From positions 9,413,784 to 9,477,783 of the forward strand of contig JAGGNK010006559.1 of assembly GCA_017590115.1 (NCBI GenBank): a stretch of 64,000 nucleotides of DNA. The letters are read 5' to 3'. How positions within the stretch are numbered: the stretch's first letter is position 1; the number at the start of each line of letters is the position of its first letter. Origin of the DNA: Montifringilla adamsi (Eukaryota; Chordata; Aves; Passeriformes; Passeridae). Both the position numbers and the translations under genes were made by a program. The notes below the pieces were generated by a model. The model was given only the letters and a program-made list of their open reading frames with translations, was not told the DNA's origin and ran no database searches. This document shows positions 13,028 to 27,262 of the stretch, piece by piece.

Positions 13028-15687
13028 GAATACTCTACATTGAAATGTTGTGGTGCATTAAAATTAAGGAGTTTAAATATATGATTAAGAAAAAGTGAGG
13101 GAAAAAAACCTCACTGTAACTGAATAATAACCAGATACACTTTGTTCTGTCTGAGGAGTTACTCTGAAATATTAGCAGGAACCACTTAAATACGGAAATT
13201 TTGTATGTATATGTTTTACAGGAAAATTATGAAAAAAAACCATTTCAAATCAAAACCTTTCATAATATCTACTAATTTATTCTGTTTACATAGTAAAGAT
13301 CTAGAAAATGTGCATGCAAATGCATATGTCAGAGGTACCTTGCATACTTGAGGAGAAAATATATTGTACATAATATTTACAACAGAATGCCTTAAATCAC
13401 AGCCACTCCATCCAGTTCACAGATAGATCATTATATTACCCAGAATCCTGATGTAGTATCAAGACATCATTCTTGTGTATTATTTGAGTGAGATATCATG
13501 CTGTTCACACTCTACTTGTAATTGATGGTGACAGTCATGAGACAGTGCTATATTTGATTTGTACTATTTATTGAACTCGAAGATTTAGCTTGAATCTCCT
13601 GTCCAGTTTTTTATAATCTTCTTTTAAGATTCTCCTGAACCCCTTATAATTATGACAACTGTGTGACTCTAAAAACCTTGAAGATTAACATGTCAGATGA
13701 GTAAAAGAAGGATGTCAGGGACTCAAATTTCAACGAGAAGGAATACAAAAATTAGTATGCTATTTTAGCTTTTGGCTGGGGTCAAAACAGAGTTTTTTCA
13801 GCCTTTGGTGTAATGAATGAATTTTTGTTCTCATTTTTTTAGAAATAAGTAAATGATTCATTGGGGATTTGCATCGGTCTTTGAATAATGTCATTACAGA
13901 AGTCCCTTCTTTCAGAGGATCAGGTACAGCACCTGACAGAACAGCTTATCTCTAAATGAAAGCCATATATTTCAATCACCTATTTTAGAAACAGTTTCTT
14001 ATAATGCGGTCAGTAATTATCATAGTTTAAAAAAAAATGATGTAAGTCCTTTTAAAATATGAGTTATTGGGAACTTGTTGGTTCATGTTAAAATATATCG
14101 AACACGTATAAGGCACATATCTTGGTATCAGTCTCACACAAATATCTCTTTAATATTCAACTAGTTATGCAGATGAGAAAGACTGGAATTATTCAAAATC
14201 TAACAAGTTAGTCATAAAAACATTGGTTTTCAAAGTCTTTCAAAGATTCCTTCTGAAGCGTCTTCAAGAATTTATTACATCAATTAACAAGAAAGATACT
14301 TATGAATTAATAAATGTCTGCATGCAAGAAACAAAGACCATAAAAAAACTTCAGAGTATTTAGTCAGTGTTTATGCATAAAATGCATCACCAAAAGAATA
14401 TCAAAATTCTGTACTGAAAACTGAGATTTACAATAAATGTCTGTGTGATCCAGAATAAATTGTGAATGCTGATGTCTAAATATTTTCTAATAATGAAAAA
14501 ATATTTTGAATAATGCAATTTTTAATATTTTTTAAACCTTTTATACACAAGAATGTTATTAAAGCTACCTCATGATACTACTGATACCTCAAAATCAACA
14601 CCAGCTAATGAAAAGAAACACACACGAAAAACCTTTAAAAATGTTGGCTGTAGACACAGACAGATAGCATAGGCTTAATTCAATTACTGAGGCCCAGAAA
14701 ACATGTGTTGGAGTTATTCTTCATAGTTTTTTGGTTTTTTTTTTAAAGTACTGCTGAGAGCACAACAATAGTAATGATGAAGAATGCTAGGAATGTTTTT
14801 GAAAGAACTTGTAGTGCCATGGTATCAATTACAAATTTATATTGTGGTCATACCTGAAAGCCATATTTATGCATGCTGATCACCGACAAAAGACAATGCA
14901 GTAAAACAAACATGGAACAGAGAAAGGCAAGACAGATTATTGAAAGTATAGTAGAGGTTTCACAAGAGAAGTTTTTTTAGCCTGGGACATGATGAGGAAT
15001 TCTGAAAGATATGTAAAACCATGCTAATCAGGAAAGGGTGAATAAAGAATGATTATTTTCTGTTTCTCATAACAGAGAAGCTAGGGAGGAAAAGATAATT
15101 TTATCAGTGGTTTAGAAACAAACAAAAGGGTTTTTTTTTCTTTTTTTACATAAAAAAATATAGTAATTAATGGGGAATACTTCCAGGAAAAGAAATATTA
15201 TTGTCCAGACAGAATGACAAAGTTCCTAAATGATCAGTCAAGAAAAGTCAGATGAGTGATCTCTCTAAAGTTCCTCTCAGCTTTGTTTTTTCCTCTGAGA
15301 TTCTTATTATGAGTCATTATGGGAGATAAGATCTTAGACTAAATGGTTTGTCTCTGTTTGTCTCAGTGTATTTCTAGAGTCATAACCTTGAATATTATTT
15401 TTATGGATTGATAATGATTGTATTGGGGGTAATCATGAATCTTCTTCCAACACTTTTTAAACTCTTTCTCCTATCTCAATATGACTGGTAACATTTTTTA
15501 CTTAGGAATACTAATGTTGCACATGGTTACAGAGAATTCTGTAGAGTTAAAAACTGGAAATCAGATAAAAAAGGGAAGACTAAGTGTCCACCATTCCTAA
15601 GTGTGCACCCTTCAGCTCATTTCTAGATCTGGACAACAGCAAAGTAGTCAGGTCTCATTGAAAGTTATTAGTACTGGGTTATAACAC
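13028..15687. other. AT-rich noncoding stretch, no gene seen
   Basis: No gene or repeat family recognised between the two CR1 fragments. Several T runs are present near 14720-14745 and 15128-15148. Confidence 0.5.
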
Positions 15688-15760
15688 AGATTCATACAAA
15701 CTGTATAGAGTTGGGAGAGGCCACTGAGACCATCTAGTTCATCTCCCTGCTGAAGCAGGG
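15688..15760 (-). mobile_element. CR1 LINE 3' end, short decayed fragment
   Basis: ACCATCTAGTTCATCTCCCT and the following CTGCTGAAGCAGGG match the reverse complement of the CR1 3' terminus, preceded by a degraded form of the GATTCAT...TAGAGTTGG tail. Only about 75 bp remain and the fragment is clearly old. Confidence 0.65.
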
Positions 15761-17439
15761 ATTATATTTAAGAGGTTTATGCATGCAATAAGAAATTTGG
15801 ATCTACAAGGCTTGCACAATCAGAGCATCTAGACTTCCTATTCCCAAGGATTCACAATACTTTTATGATAACTGTGTATGAAGTACAGTACAGTTTTGCA
15901 CATTCATGTGGTGTTAAATTGTCACAAGCACATTTGTTTCCAAAATGTTATATCATTTTCTACTAGCTAATGAATAAATTTCATAGGCTTTTATGTAACA
16001 AATTAAATTTAAGTTAGTGAATTGAGTCAAGAAGAGCTGGCATTCAGAGTGGTACCTTGTTCTATCTGTATAAGTTGCATCATAACAAGGATTTCTGTGA
16101 AAACTAAACTGAATAAAATGTAAGGAAATTGCTCTGTTACCACAATAGTGAGTATATAAATTGGATTTTTTTTAAATTTATCTCCCATTACAAAAGTAAG
16201 GTGGTCTTTTCATGATCAAAGCAGAGCTCAATAAGCTTTGTATTCCAGCTTTGTAAAATTTGTGGCAAATTACATGAAATTATCTAAATTTTGATAGGGT
16301 GGCATTGCCGCATACAGATGACAATAATATTAATGTCTTTTTCATGGTCCATTTCTAGACATGATAAAAGGTGGGATAAAAGCAAGAATTAGCTGTGGAC
16401 ATATTGAAAAATCATCATTATTATCTCACATTTTTCATGCACAGGAAGCACTTTTCTGTGCTCTGCCTTGCCCCCTTTATTCCTTCTAGCAGGCATATAT
16501 CCTCAAAGTCACCAGCTGCACATTAATTCATTACCATTTTCACCAGTGGCATTTTTTTGCTCATCACTTCTTAAATTTCAACAAGTCCTGACTAAATATA
16601 AAGTGATGACATTTGGCACCAAAAAGCACAAAGATCCATTCAAAAATGAGCATCCTCTCCTGATAAACATTGGGAGATCACAGTGACCTGAAGACTAATA
16701 AAGCTCAAAACATTGGACTTAAAAAGGAAACAAAAAAAAAAAAAGAAAATTTGCATCAAATATTTCTTTGATGTAGAATAATCTTTGTGGATTTTTTTTT
16801 TCATTGCTATTCCACCACTTTACCTGTGCACTACATAACTTTTATGATACATGGAGAGAGTCAGAGGCAGTGGACACATCATAGGACAGTATATGTTGCA
16901 AAATTACTTTCTGTATAGAGACAACAGTTACATTTGATGTAATACTTCTTCTTTTATAAAACAGAACTATTCCCATGACTATGAAGGAGATTCTCTGTTA
17001 GAAAATGATTATGAAGCTGAATCAGGTTTTTTCTGTTTTAACAACATTAAAGCTTTAAAGTTTGTAAGCTACTGGAAATAGTATTTGTATTTAATTTTAG
17101 ATTTCCCCAACAATATGGGAATAACAATATTGGGAATAATATTTCCCTAAATCCTAACTTGCCTTAAAACATTAGCACAAAGGAGTGATAAAATAAAAAT
17201 AATTCTCTTCAGTAGAACAAAACCTGGACACTAAATAAAAAAACAGATGAGCTTTTGGAAAATAAAATGGCTGCACAACACTGAGACCAAAATTAGAAGG
17301 CTTTTGGTGCATTTAAAAATAATATTAAGGCAAAAGTTGCATGTTAAGGTGAAATCAGTATGTTAGGATAACACAGTTGATGAAGTGAAGAGAAAACAGA
17401 CAAGCAAAAATGGGCCATTCTGCTCTTTTCCTCCTTTAG
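15761..17439. other. AT-rich noncoding stretch, no gene seen
   Basis: No supported gene. A 72-codon frame at 16468-16686 has no recognisable domain and no splice or promoter context. Poly-A (16730-16744) and poly-T (16792-16801) runs are present. Confidence 0.5.
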
Positions 17440-18130
17440 CAGAAGCATGGAGCTGCTGAACTGATGACTGCTCATAAATATCTGCAATACAGTTGGTCCC
17501 AGGACTGAGTATGACAGCTTTCAATAAAACATTCATTGTGATGCTTTGAGGTCTTCAGAGGTACATAAAATAGTTCCCAAACTGCACATTACATGCAGTT
17601 TTCCATTATACTCTGCACAAAATGTCCTTGACATTCAAGGGTTTGCCATACATATTTTAACATGCATCACTCCAGGGTGTATTTGAAAATACCCTCCACT
17701 TGCCTTTAATAATAATGGCTTGTCAAGTAGAATCCAGATCTTGGTTAATCTAACATAATACGGACTTGATGGTTTTTATTAACTGTCAAATGGAGCCCAA
17801 TAGCCGTCAGAAACATTTTTCCCTTCTGTCATGCATTTGTTCCCAGTGTGCTTCATTTTTGACCACTAATGTAAAAGGTTAATAAAGTGCAGCATTAAAT
17901 GTCATTAATATTCAATATGCATGGCAAGTGAATAGTTTTGCAGATCTTTTATTTTACAGATGTTGGGATGTTAATGTGGCTATTCTGCAGCTTTGCAGAA
18001 GTGTACGTACCATGCTGCATACATTTGCAATTTGTCTGTGAAGACTCTCTGCCACATTAGACTCTGAACTTCTATTAAAATTCACGTGACTGCTTCATAA
18101 ATCTGAAGGGTTTATCTTGCTTCCAGGTCT
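17440..18130. promoter_or_regulatory. Candidate conserved noncoding element
   Basis: This is a long stretch with little low-complexity sequence and many motif-like words: paired TAAT cores around 17903-17920 (CATTAATATTC), ATGCATGG just after, and a palindromic E-box CACGTG at 18083-18088. There is no long open frame. It reads like a developmental enhancer, but that is inference; conservation cannot be measured from one sequence. Confidence 0.25.
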
Positions 18131-21100
18131 ATCAGTTTCCCTCCTTTCTTCTCCTTGCTCTCACAAATTATGATTAATCTAATATTCTTTCATAAATGTT
18201 TTATCCTATGTCAATCATAAAATGACCAGAGAAAGCAAAGAGAAGGTGAGATTTTCTAATATCTATCTGCTGTCAGTATGAGGCTGGCTATCAATGCTTG
18301 TTTTTCTCCACAGTATTATGCTTCTCAAATAAAGAAACTAAGCCCAGCCCCCTTATGACTATAAACAAATTGCCTGAGCTGCAGTCAAACTTATTAAAAA
18401 TTCTAAAAGTTAGAAGACCAGAGATACAGCTGATGTAACTATCATAGGTTGGCTGACCAGTGGAACTAAAATTTTTCTACTGAAAACTGTTCTGCCTTTA
18501 TGTTAGTGACACTGTCAAATGAATTTGATTTAAAAAAATCTTAGAAAAGATATGAAGTAGTATAGTAGGCTGATCTAGAGATTATTAACCTGTTCTTCAA
18601 ACATATTTATTACAAATTATTTCTTCATAATTTTTTCTATAATTTTTAACTTTCTAGAGCCTCAAATTCCTCCACTAACCAAGATAAAGGCAATGTTATT
18701 ATGTTCAACACATTTAGATATTACTTATGTTTCTGCTTATATACCTTCTTTAAGAAGCACATATAGATTTTAGCTCAAACCAAAATATTTTTGCTTACCT
18801 TTTAAAATAAACCACTTTATTTGAAATTGTAAATTAACACAAAATGTCCTATCAGTCCAATCAGTAATAAAATTAATTCCTTGTAAACCTGAAATATGTC
18901 AGACATGAGCCTTAGTGTATAGTAATATTGCTACAAACCATCTTTCAGTTATCTCTTCTAATATTGACCCCTTATAGGAAGATAATTTTCCAGTTACTCA
19001 GTGTCTACCCTACACTATTGGTCAGTGTTATTGCTTCTACTATAGGTAGAATACAAGTCTACCAACTTGTAACTTTCTACTTGCAAAGTGTGAAAATCAA
19101 AGTTTGATCAGTAATTTTAAGGTTGAAGTAGAAAGGTAACTTGTATTCTGCTTAAGACTAAAAGCAAATATGAACATGAGTGTGTTGTCTGTGTGAGAAT
19201 CAGACAGATGAAATGTACTGATTGCTTTCACTGTACAATGTGTTTGAACAGAAAAAGAAAACCTAACACTTTTTGGTGGGGGATTTTTAAGTATCAATTC
19301 AGGATGAGGAGAAATTGATGACAACCTATGTTCTCAAGGACTGTGTGAAGCCAGTTAAACTTTAGACCATTTCTGAGCAATTTTGTAATGTCGTTGTTTC
19401 TTGTCAAAGTTTCTTAGGAGACAGAACAAAAACATTAATATCCTCCCTCTTCCTTGACAGGATGTTTAATCACTTAAAAGTCCAATGTATTTGTGGCTAA
19501 GTTACAATCCAGTGTTTAGTTGAAACTAGGTCAACAGAGCAAACTTGCAGTTTGAAGGCAAACTTTATTGATGAGTGTCATTTCCAGCCCAGGTGATCAT
19601 GAGCAAGCTCTTACCTTAATGAAGTTCCAACTCATATTTGCTGCTATCTTCTCTCAAGGTAAAATGAAGTACTTAACACCTGAGACTGCACAAAACAATG
19701 TGCTGTTTTCTGGCCATACAAAACCTTGGTATTTCCAGTAGACATTACTGCATTTCTGTACAATGTTCTACATTTTGATGCTATTCATTAAAAAAAAAAA
19801 AAATTCTTAAGTGTCTCAAAAATAGTTCTTTAGAGAAAATTATTACCAGCAACATATTTGCAGATATTAATTAATCATGAATAATAAAATTTACTTATTT
19901 CACATGGTCATTCCATCAGCCAATTATATATGAAAACTTATATTCTTGTTGAATAACTACTTGCTAAAGAGCACTTTTGGCAAACATAGCACCTTAACAC
20001 TGCCAATTACTTTCTTTCATATACCATATGGAAAAGAAAATCTTGAATTAATGTTTGGAAAAGATGCAATAATTGCTTTGCTACGAGGTGGGGCGGATGT
20101 ATTGTATCATATCCTATTATGTTGTTAATTGGTTTTCACCTGCATAAAGAAATCTAATCCAATGTGTTCCAAATGCAGGATATTCCATACATTTGGTCTC
20201 ATATTATGACAGAAATTGACTTTTGATGATAATAGGCACAGAATGTGCTGCCAGCTTGTATTATTAGGACCTGTCTCAATGCTAACATGCTCTCCTCAAA
20301 ATGAAAAATAAGGCAGGAATTCTTTCATTGGGTACTAACCATGTTAAAAGTGACACAAGGAAAAGAAGAACAGTAATGGAAGGAATGATAATTAGTACAG
20401 AACTTGTAAGAATGGATGACAGATATTTAATGTTTCACTAAAAATGCTTTGTGTCCTATTAGTATGGTCCTATTAGTATTGATATTAAATTCCTAGTTTT
20501 AATAAAGCATGTGTATATTTTAAAATAAAATATAAGGATTTTGTTAAAAGAATAACAAGAATGTTATGTCTTTTACTACATTATTAAACACCAAATTTCA
20601 TTTTTCTCCCATGGTGATGGGACTGCAGTACTGTTGGGCCAAAGCTGGGTGCAATGTAACTGAGAGTGTGTATGGTGGGAGATTGTTTTGGATCTTCTTT
20701 GTGGTTCCACTCTGCAACACACATGAAATCTCCAACAGCTGAAGAGACACAAAGCTAAATGCTCTGCAAAATTCATCATGTTCTAGTGGCAATCATTAGA
20801 ACAGAATATTCTGTTACTTGAATACAAAGCAGCTCCTTGAAGTAAGTGGACTTATTCTGCTGAACTGCAAGGAATGTACTCAATATTTCGAGCAGCAAAA
20901 TAGGAGAAAGGATCTGACCTCCCATTCAGCACTAGGAATTTTCAGTCTCTGAGTTTAATACAAACTCTTTTTTAATCACTGAATTTATATTTTGTATGTA
21001 TTTTTGATAAATGTGTAGACCAGCCCTTCAGAAAAGAGATGAAGTTTCAGGCATAGCCAAACAGAAAAACACCCTAACTATTCCCTTCCCCCATCGCAAC

Positions 21101-24100
21101 TTATTTCATTGCAAATGGGCAGTGTGCAGGGTTAGGCAAAATCCATATAGACTTTAAAAAACTGCAAAAATTGGGAATTGCTTAAAACAAAACTCTGTTT
21201 GTACACAATTCTAATTAAAAATAAAAATATTTTTTAAATAGTAACATTTTTAGAGTGGCCAAAAGACACTCCATAAAGAACTCTCAGGGCAGGTAATTCA
21301 TGTCTTTGTTGAGTTGATGGTGACATCCTTCAGCCTCATGGTTAACAGTGATGCACCAACTATGAATTAATGCTGTACAGTTTATGCCTTACCATACCTT
21401 ATTGCTTAATTAAATGAGCCAGTTTATTAAACTGGAGAGACGAAGCTTCACCCCCTACATGCCTGAATGAGTCTTTGAGCAGCACAAAAGTGGCTTTCAA
21501 CTTTCTTCATGTCAAGCCTCTCACAATAACTATTCACTGTAGAGATTTGTTGGCTGTTCTTGAATACAGTCACTGCTTTCGTGCTGTGGCAATACATGTA
21601 TTTGCAAGATAATGAGTTGTGGGAATGCCTAGATTCTGCACCCCTACCTTTGCTTTTAGCTGTCCTCCTGCCATAATAAAACAACTTTTTGGAAAAACAT
21701 GCTAAATAACTATTTCTGAAACAGTAATATACTTTACTTTTGGTACTTTGAATGCAGCAACACTGTCAAAAACAGTGCTTACTGAGCCACAAGTTTCAAA
21801 AGAAACATTTCCTCATACAATTGCTTAGCTAATATTCATTTGAAGCAGGAAGGCAAAATCTAGATGTGGCATTAATGTCAATGCATTTGCTACAGAATTA
21901 TTCCCAATCTCACAGAAGGTGAGTTAATAACAGAAAATGGTTGAAGTACTAAAGGGGTTCAAAGATAAATTAATGTAATTAATAATACATATCTTACTGC
22001 TAGTGACAGGGCCTTGTCATGTTTCAGTAATTTTAGAAGCATATATGCCCTATAATTACATTATACCAAACTGATTCATTGATCATGTGTATTTTGCTCC
22101 ACTTATAATTAAAAAATTTGTTTTCTTAAATTACTGGGTTTTTTCCCCACCATTTCTTTTTCAAGATACTACTTTCTACAAGTTATGTTCCCTATCCTAT
22201 AATTTTCTTTAGTGGTCTTTCCATCAGCCTCCTAGAAACAAGCAAGTTTGCTATAGTGCTGTCTACAATTGGGAAACTGGTCAGAGTATTTGATAATACC
22301 TGCATCCTTCCATTCTTCACAAAATACTCAATTACTTTTCTTATTTTGCAGCTAGTTTGCTGCAGGTAGCTAGCTAGAAATTGAACTGCAGATAGAAGGA
22401 GTGGGAAAAGATGTTGACAGTGAGGTTAATACCAAAGTGGTAATATAAATTACCACAGTTTTAATTTTAATCTTCCAAATTTACAGCTTCTTCAGTATAA
22501 AAATAATTTTCATCATCCTTCAGTGAAAGGGTTATCCACTTCAATGAGATTTCAAGATGGCATATTTATTTCCATTATTATTGTTTCAGTAGGAAACTTA
22601 CCATTACTTTTATAAAATTATGACCTCTGCTTTTTCTTCTATTTTTATCCTCCTGAATGTCCATTTCTGTCACTAAATAATGCTTTGACTATATTATCAA
22701 ACCTTTTTGTAATGATTCATGATGTGTAAAGATATGTTTTTTCATTTGCCTAATCAGTATCACACTTTTCAATTTTCCTAGATCATTACCCTTGTCATGC
22801 GTCAGAATACTTCTGGGGCCAATGGATTCAGCTAACAATTAAAAAAAATGCAAAATGTTAGTTGCAGGCAAATGATTCTTTTCTGTCCAAAATATTCTCT
22901 CCAATGTGTAGACAGACATTTGATATTATAAATGATTTTTCTTAATACACATTTTGGCCCTGGCTAATGTAGGAGTGCTCAAAATAGAATATTTGGTCAT
23001 ATTTTTGGGTATGCAAAGGGTACAGTATGGAAATAATTAGATTTGAAAAAAGGTCTCTAGGAGATCATAGCTCCTGATGGTGCTTCATATAAAATTTACA
23101 TGCTAAAAATTGTAATTATAGTTTGGGCAGATACTAATTCACAGAGTGCAGGCTAATGCTGGCTAAGGCTTCTTGTTCTAAAGCTGTTTCCAGTTTTTTA
23201 TAATTTTGCTAAACTTAAGACATTTGGAGTGAATTGTGCATGCTATACCACTTCAATTACAAATTTTGACATAAAAGGATCCACATGCTATAAAAATGTA
23301 TATAGAGTGGAAAATTGAAGAAAAAAATGAAGACAAAATGTTTGTGTGAAAAACAGAGGTTAAGAATGCTTCTTGTTTAGAGACAGTAATATACCTATAA
23401 TTTTTGACATGGGTGTCAGTAAAAAGTTTTTCAGCTTTCTGCCATTTCTGCTTATCACGTAAAAAATATGGCAGACCACACTTCCATCAAGAATTCCAAA
23501 TCCAATGATGTTACTGACACGCATTCAGGAGAGACCTGTTAAAGATTTACTGCTGAACTCTGAAGCTGAGTTGCATTTCACCCAGAGAGGACACACTGTT
23601 TGTATTTTTTGAAGAACTCTGAGCATCCAAAGAAGTAATCAGCCACAGTCAGAGACGGCCTGAACTGGTACTGCTTCACATGATGGACCCACTAGCACAG
23701 AACTGGAAAATTAGACATTTGCTTCTTTGTGATTTATTTCCTTTCCTTTAAGCTTCAGGAGAGCGAGGAGTGAATGAAATCACACATGATAGGGAAGTTG
23801 TGGGACAAATGAGAGTGTGGTAAATAAGAAGTGGGTATAAGGAGAACTGTGTTATATGAGAGAGAAGCAGAATGGCTGAATCAGTAGGGAGGAAAGCTAT
23901 TTGCTGATGGGGAATTCAGAGGTGCATTAGTATTGTACAAGAGAAGAATTATTATCCCAGGGTTCAAGAGCATGACAGAAGAAGGGATTGAGGAGGAATA
24001 GGACTAAATGAAGATAAAAAAAGAAGAGTAGAGGCAGAAATATGTTTTGGGTTTTGTTTCTCATTTGGCATAGTCTCATCTACAGCTGTAACTGATTGCA

Positions 24101-26038
24101 AAGTCGTGAAATCCTACATTAATTTTCTGACAGAGAAGGCTCTCTAACAAAATAAATTCCTCGCTGAGTACCATTTCCAAATAAAAAATCATGCTCTGGT
24201 ATGATTTCTTCATTTATTTTAAAGGTTTTTTTACTTTTTAAGGGAAATTGCATCCAAGAATCATGTAAATAATTTTAAAGTCGACCTTGAATTGCACAGT
24301 ACCATCAGCAATATTTTCAGTTCTGCATTACTACTGGAAACTTTCTCCAATCATGCATTAGCATATTTTGAAAGACAGAGCAGTTCTCTTTCCAAAGGTC
24401 ACGGTTTCTCATTTCAAAAGGAACTGGGGGGGGTGAAGAAAAAGCAAAACAAAAGAATGGTGATTAAAAAAAGGAAGATGAAAAGGAGAGAACTTAAGCA
24501 GCAGAAGCTAATCTTTGGATAAGAAGAAGAGAATTAAATTCACACTGAAATCTTGAACTATTTTTGGAGTGGTTTAGGTGGCATTTGGTCTAGTGAGAAA
24601 GTTATAGGACAGGAAAAATTTCATTTCCACTCAGTGTAAGCAAGGAATTTAAAAAAAAATATCTGGACAGGCTTTTGAATTTCAACAATTGTATTCATTC
24701 AGGGACATCTTTGTTTTAAAAGAAAAAGTCTCTTGCAAATAACTAAGTAATATTTTACAGAGGGAAGTGGTTTATATTTGAAATATATGGGATATCATAA
24801 TTACAGAGTGCGGTGCACTTTGTCTCATAGTTCATTCTTTTTCAGGTGACTGAAACTGTGGCAACTTTTGAAATTCTTCTGTTTCCTTTTCAGCAGTTCA
24901 TCAAAATAAGGAATGGTTAAACTCCAGATACCTAACTGTTTTTTAATATTGTTTATAGCATAGCTTTGCAGAAATGTAGCAACTGTGGTGTTCCTCTGGA
25001 ATCAAAGTTAAAAACACTGCCTTTTGGCAACATTTAAGCATTCCTCCAGCAGAGGAAACAAGTGTGTTGCAGTCAACAGACCTAGAAAATATTTGAAGTT
25101 TGGCATCACTGTCAAGGGACTCAGCCAATCACTTTCTAACCTGAAGGTATAAACAGACAGACTGCAGTGGGGGTTTATAGAAGTACTTGAGCCTCAATAC
25201 AGTAGGTGACAGCAGATATAGCAGAGAACAGATATATATGGGACAAAGGGAAAGCTGCTGCTTATTTATCTGTCTCAAGGAAAGACTATTATAGATCAGT
25301 GGTTCCTTCTGCTTTCCCATTTTTCTGTAATCATTACATATCATTGGGAAAAAAAGAGGCATGGTGCATTCTTAGGTATTTCTTTACTTCACAGTTCATA
25401 GTAGCATTTGGAAGAACTTGTAGCATTTGGTAGAACATTTCCTTCATACAATTTAAAAGATGAATGATAAACTGTGATTAGAATGAAAATAATGTTCTCT
25501 AATGATTTTGAAGTCAAGCAGCAAATAAGAAAAGTGGCTGGCAATTCATTATGATTTTCATGTCTATCAATAAAATACCTGAAGCAAGAGAATCTCATAA
25601 TATTATGTAGCCACCTTTGTTTCACTAACTGAATTGCTTTGTGGTTAATTATGTAAAAGACAATGAGTCTTTTAGCACACTGATTTTCCTAGTGGATTAC
25701 AGAAAAATAGGTGTGTGTTTTTAGATGAAAAGTATTTTCTTGGGGCTCTTTCCTCCTTGAATATTGTTAACTATGCTGTGAGTCGCAAGCATGCAGAAGG
25801 GGAAATTCAATTATTGTGCTGAAAACATTCTAAATGTTTTCATTTAGAAATTTTTGTTCCATTCCTAAGATTAGTTTCTAGCAATGCGTTAGATTAGTCC
25901 ATGGGAAGAAATCTCATCCAGGATATCCTTAAACCTGGCATTCTTATTACTGACAGTGTTCATACAGATATCTGATTTTAGAGGGAAGACATATTTCCTT
26001 AATCTGTAACTTCATCATCCTTGTCTATACTACAATGT
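18131..26038. other. Long AT-rich noncoding stretch, no gene seen
   Basis: No gene or recognised repeat family in nearly 8 kb. Small features are 14-bp-period copies of GTCCTATTAGTAT at about 20453-20479, a run of eight G at about 24427-24434, and a 19-bp-period duplication of GTAGCATTTGG at about 25401-25437. The frames at 20576-20792 and 21448-21684 (minus) do not resemble known proteins. Confidence 0.5.
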
Positions 26039-26365
26039 TGTGGTGGGTTGAGCTTGTCCATCTGTCAAAGATGTCCATTCAGCCATTCTTTCTCTTTCCC
26101 TCCTCAACTAAGCTCATGAGCTAAGATGAAGAGAGGGAAATCACTTACTAATTAATGTTAGGGGATTTTTTACTCTAAAGCAGATGCACTTTCTAAGAAG
26201 TTACTTCCCATGGCTATGGGGCTCAGCTGTGCCCTGTGGCTTGTTGGACCAAGCTGCAACTGGCTAGGTAAGGTTCAGGGAAGCCCCAGCCTGTCCTCAC
26301 AAAGTGTGTGCTGCAGTTCCCCTGCTGCCAAAGCATGGGCACTTGCAAACCCACATAGACATTTT
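26039..26365 (-). mobile_element. ERVL-like LTR fragment
   Basis: The left end TGTGGTGGGTTGAGC is the reverse complement of the terminal U5 block seen at the end of the LTR at 39190-39514. Further in, GAGCTAAGATGAAGAGAGGG and the following ATCACTTACTAATTA match, with decay, the reverse of the U5 region in that LTR (GGTGAGTGATCTCGCCC region). The right part (about 26200-26365) is assigned only by its richer base composition and continuity, so the right edge is uncertain. It is a noncoding solo fragment; the open frame inside it is not a gene. Confidence 0.55.
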
Positions 26366-27019
26366 CTGTACCACTTTGAAAATAATAAACAAAACCCTAT
26401 CTTTACTCACTACACAAATAAATATTCCGTGTAATAAACTGCAAATATACTAATAGTATATGTGAGAAAGGACATCTTGTTATACGTTTATGTAGAATAG
26501 TAAAGAAAGATCAAACAAAAGTCTATTGTATTCAAAGTTTGCAAGGGTTTTAAATATTTAAATCAGTTAGTTCAAGAATATAATATATCCTTAGCAGGAA
26601 ATAGCTTGATATATTAATTTAAAACCAAGAAAGAGGATACAGAATAACAGAGTAGAATTTTCTTTGGACAATCTCTTTTTGCTTGTTTTGCATCTTAGCA
26701 CAGTCAAGGAAATGATACTTGGCATGAAAGATTTGGTAAAACCAAATCCACTACATCCTGGTGTATGGAAAAAACAAAGAAATTATGAGCAAGGAATGAG
26801 AAACTATAGGAGGTCCTGTGAGATGAGCAAGTGCAATTAGAGTGTCAGTAACATCTAAATGAAAATTAATATCACCTCTCTTATCATGAACTAAACCTGT
26901 GAGACTCTACCTAATCCTCAAACAGAGATCTGCAAAACTAGGGCACACAGAGCTCAGAAGTAACACTAACAGTATTAAAACACAAGCAAAAAATTTCATG
27001 ACACGATGAGGAACAACGC
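26366..27019. other. AT-rich noncoding stretch, no gene seen
   Basis: Nothing recognisable between the LTR fragment and the CR1 copy. Confidence 0.5.
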
Positions 27020-27262
27020 CCAGAAACCACAAATTTCATCTCAATATAAGGAAGAACTGCTTTATGTTCAGAGTGGAAGAGCACTGGAACAGGCTGCCCA
27101 GGGAAATCATGGAGTCTCCCTCTCTGGATACATTCAAAACCCACCTGGAGAAGTTCTCATGTCACCTGCTCTAGGCGACCCTGCCTTGGAAAGTGGGTTG
27201 GACTGGATCATGTCCAGAGGTCGCTTCCAACCTTAATTATTTTGGAATTCTGGGATTCTTAG
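27020..27262 (+). mobile_element. CR1 LINE, 3' end fragment (second subfamily type)
   Basis: In order it shows TCAATATAAGGAAGAACTGC, GCACTGGAACAGGCTGCCCA, GGAGTCTCCCTCTCTGGATA, a CTCTAGGCGACCCTGC block, GGTTGGACTGGATCATGTCC, GAGGTCGCTTCCAACC and a degenerate ATTCTGGGATTCTT tail. This is the CR1 3' end of a subfamily different from the copy at 12710. It is 5'-truncated and noncoding. The open frames on both strands here are CR1 shadows. Confidence 0.92.
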
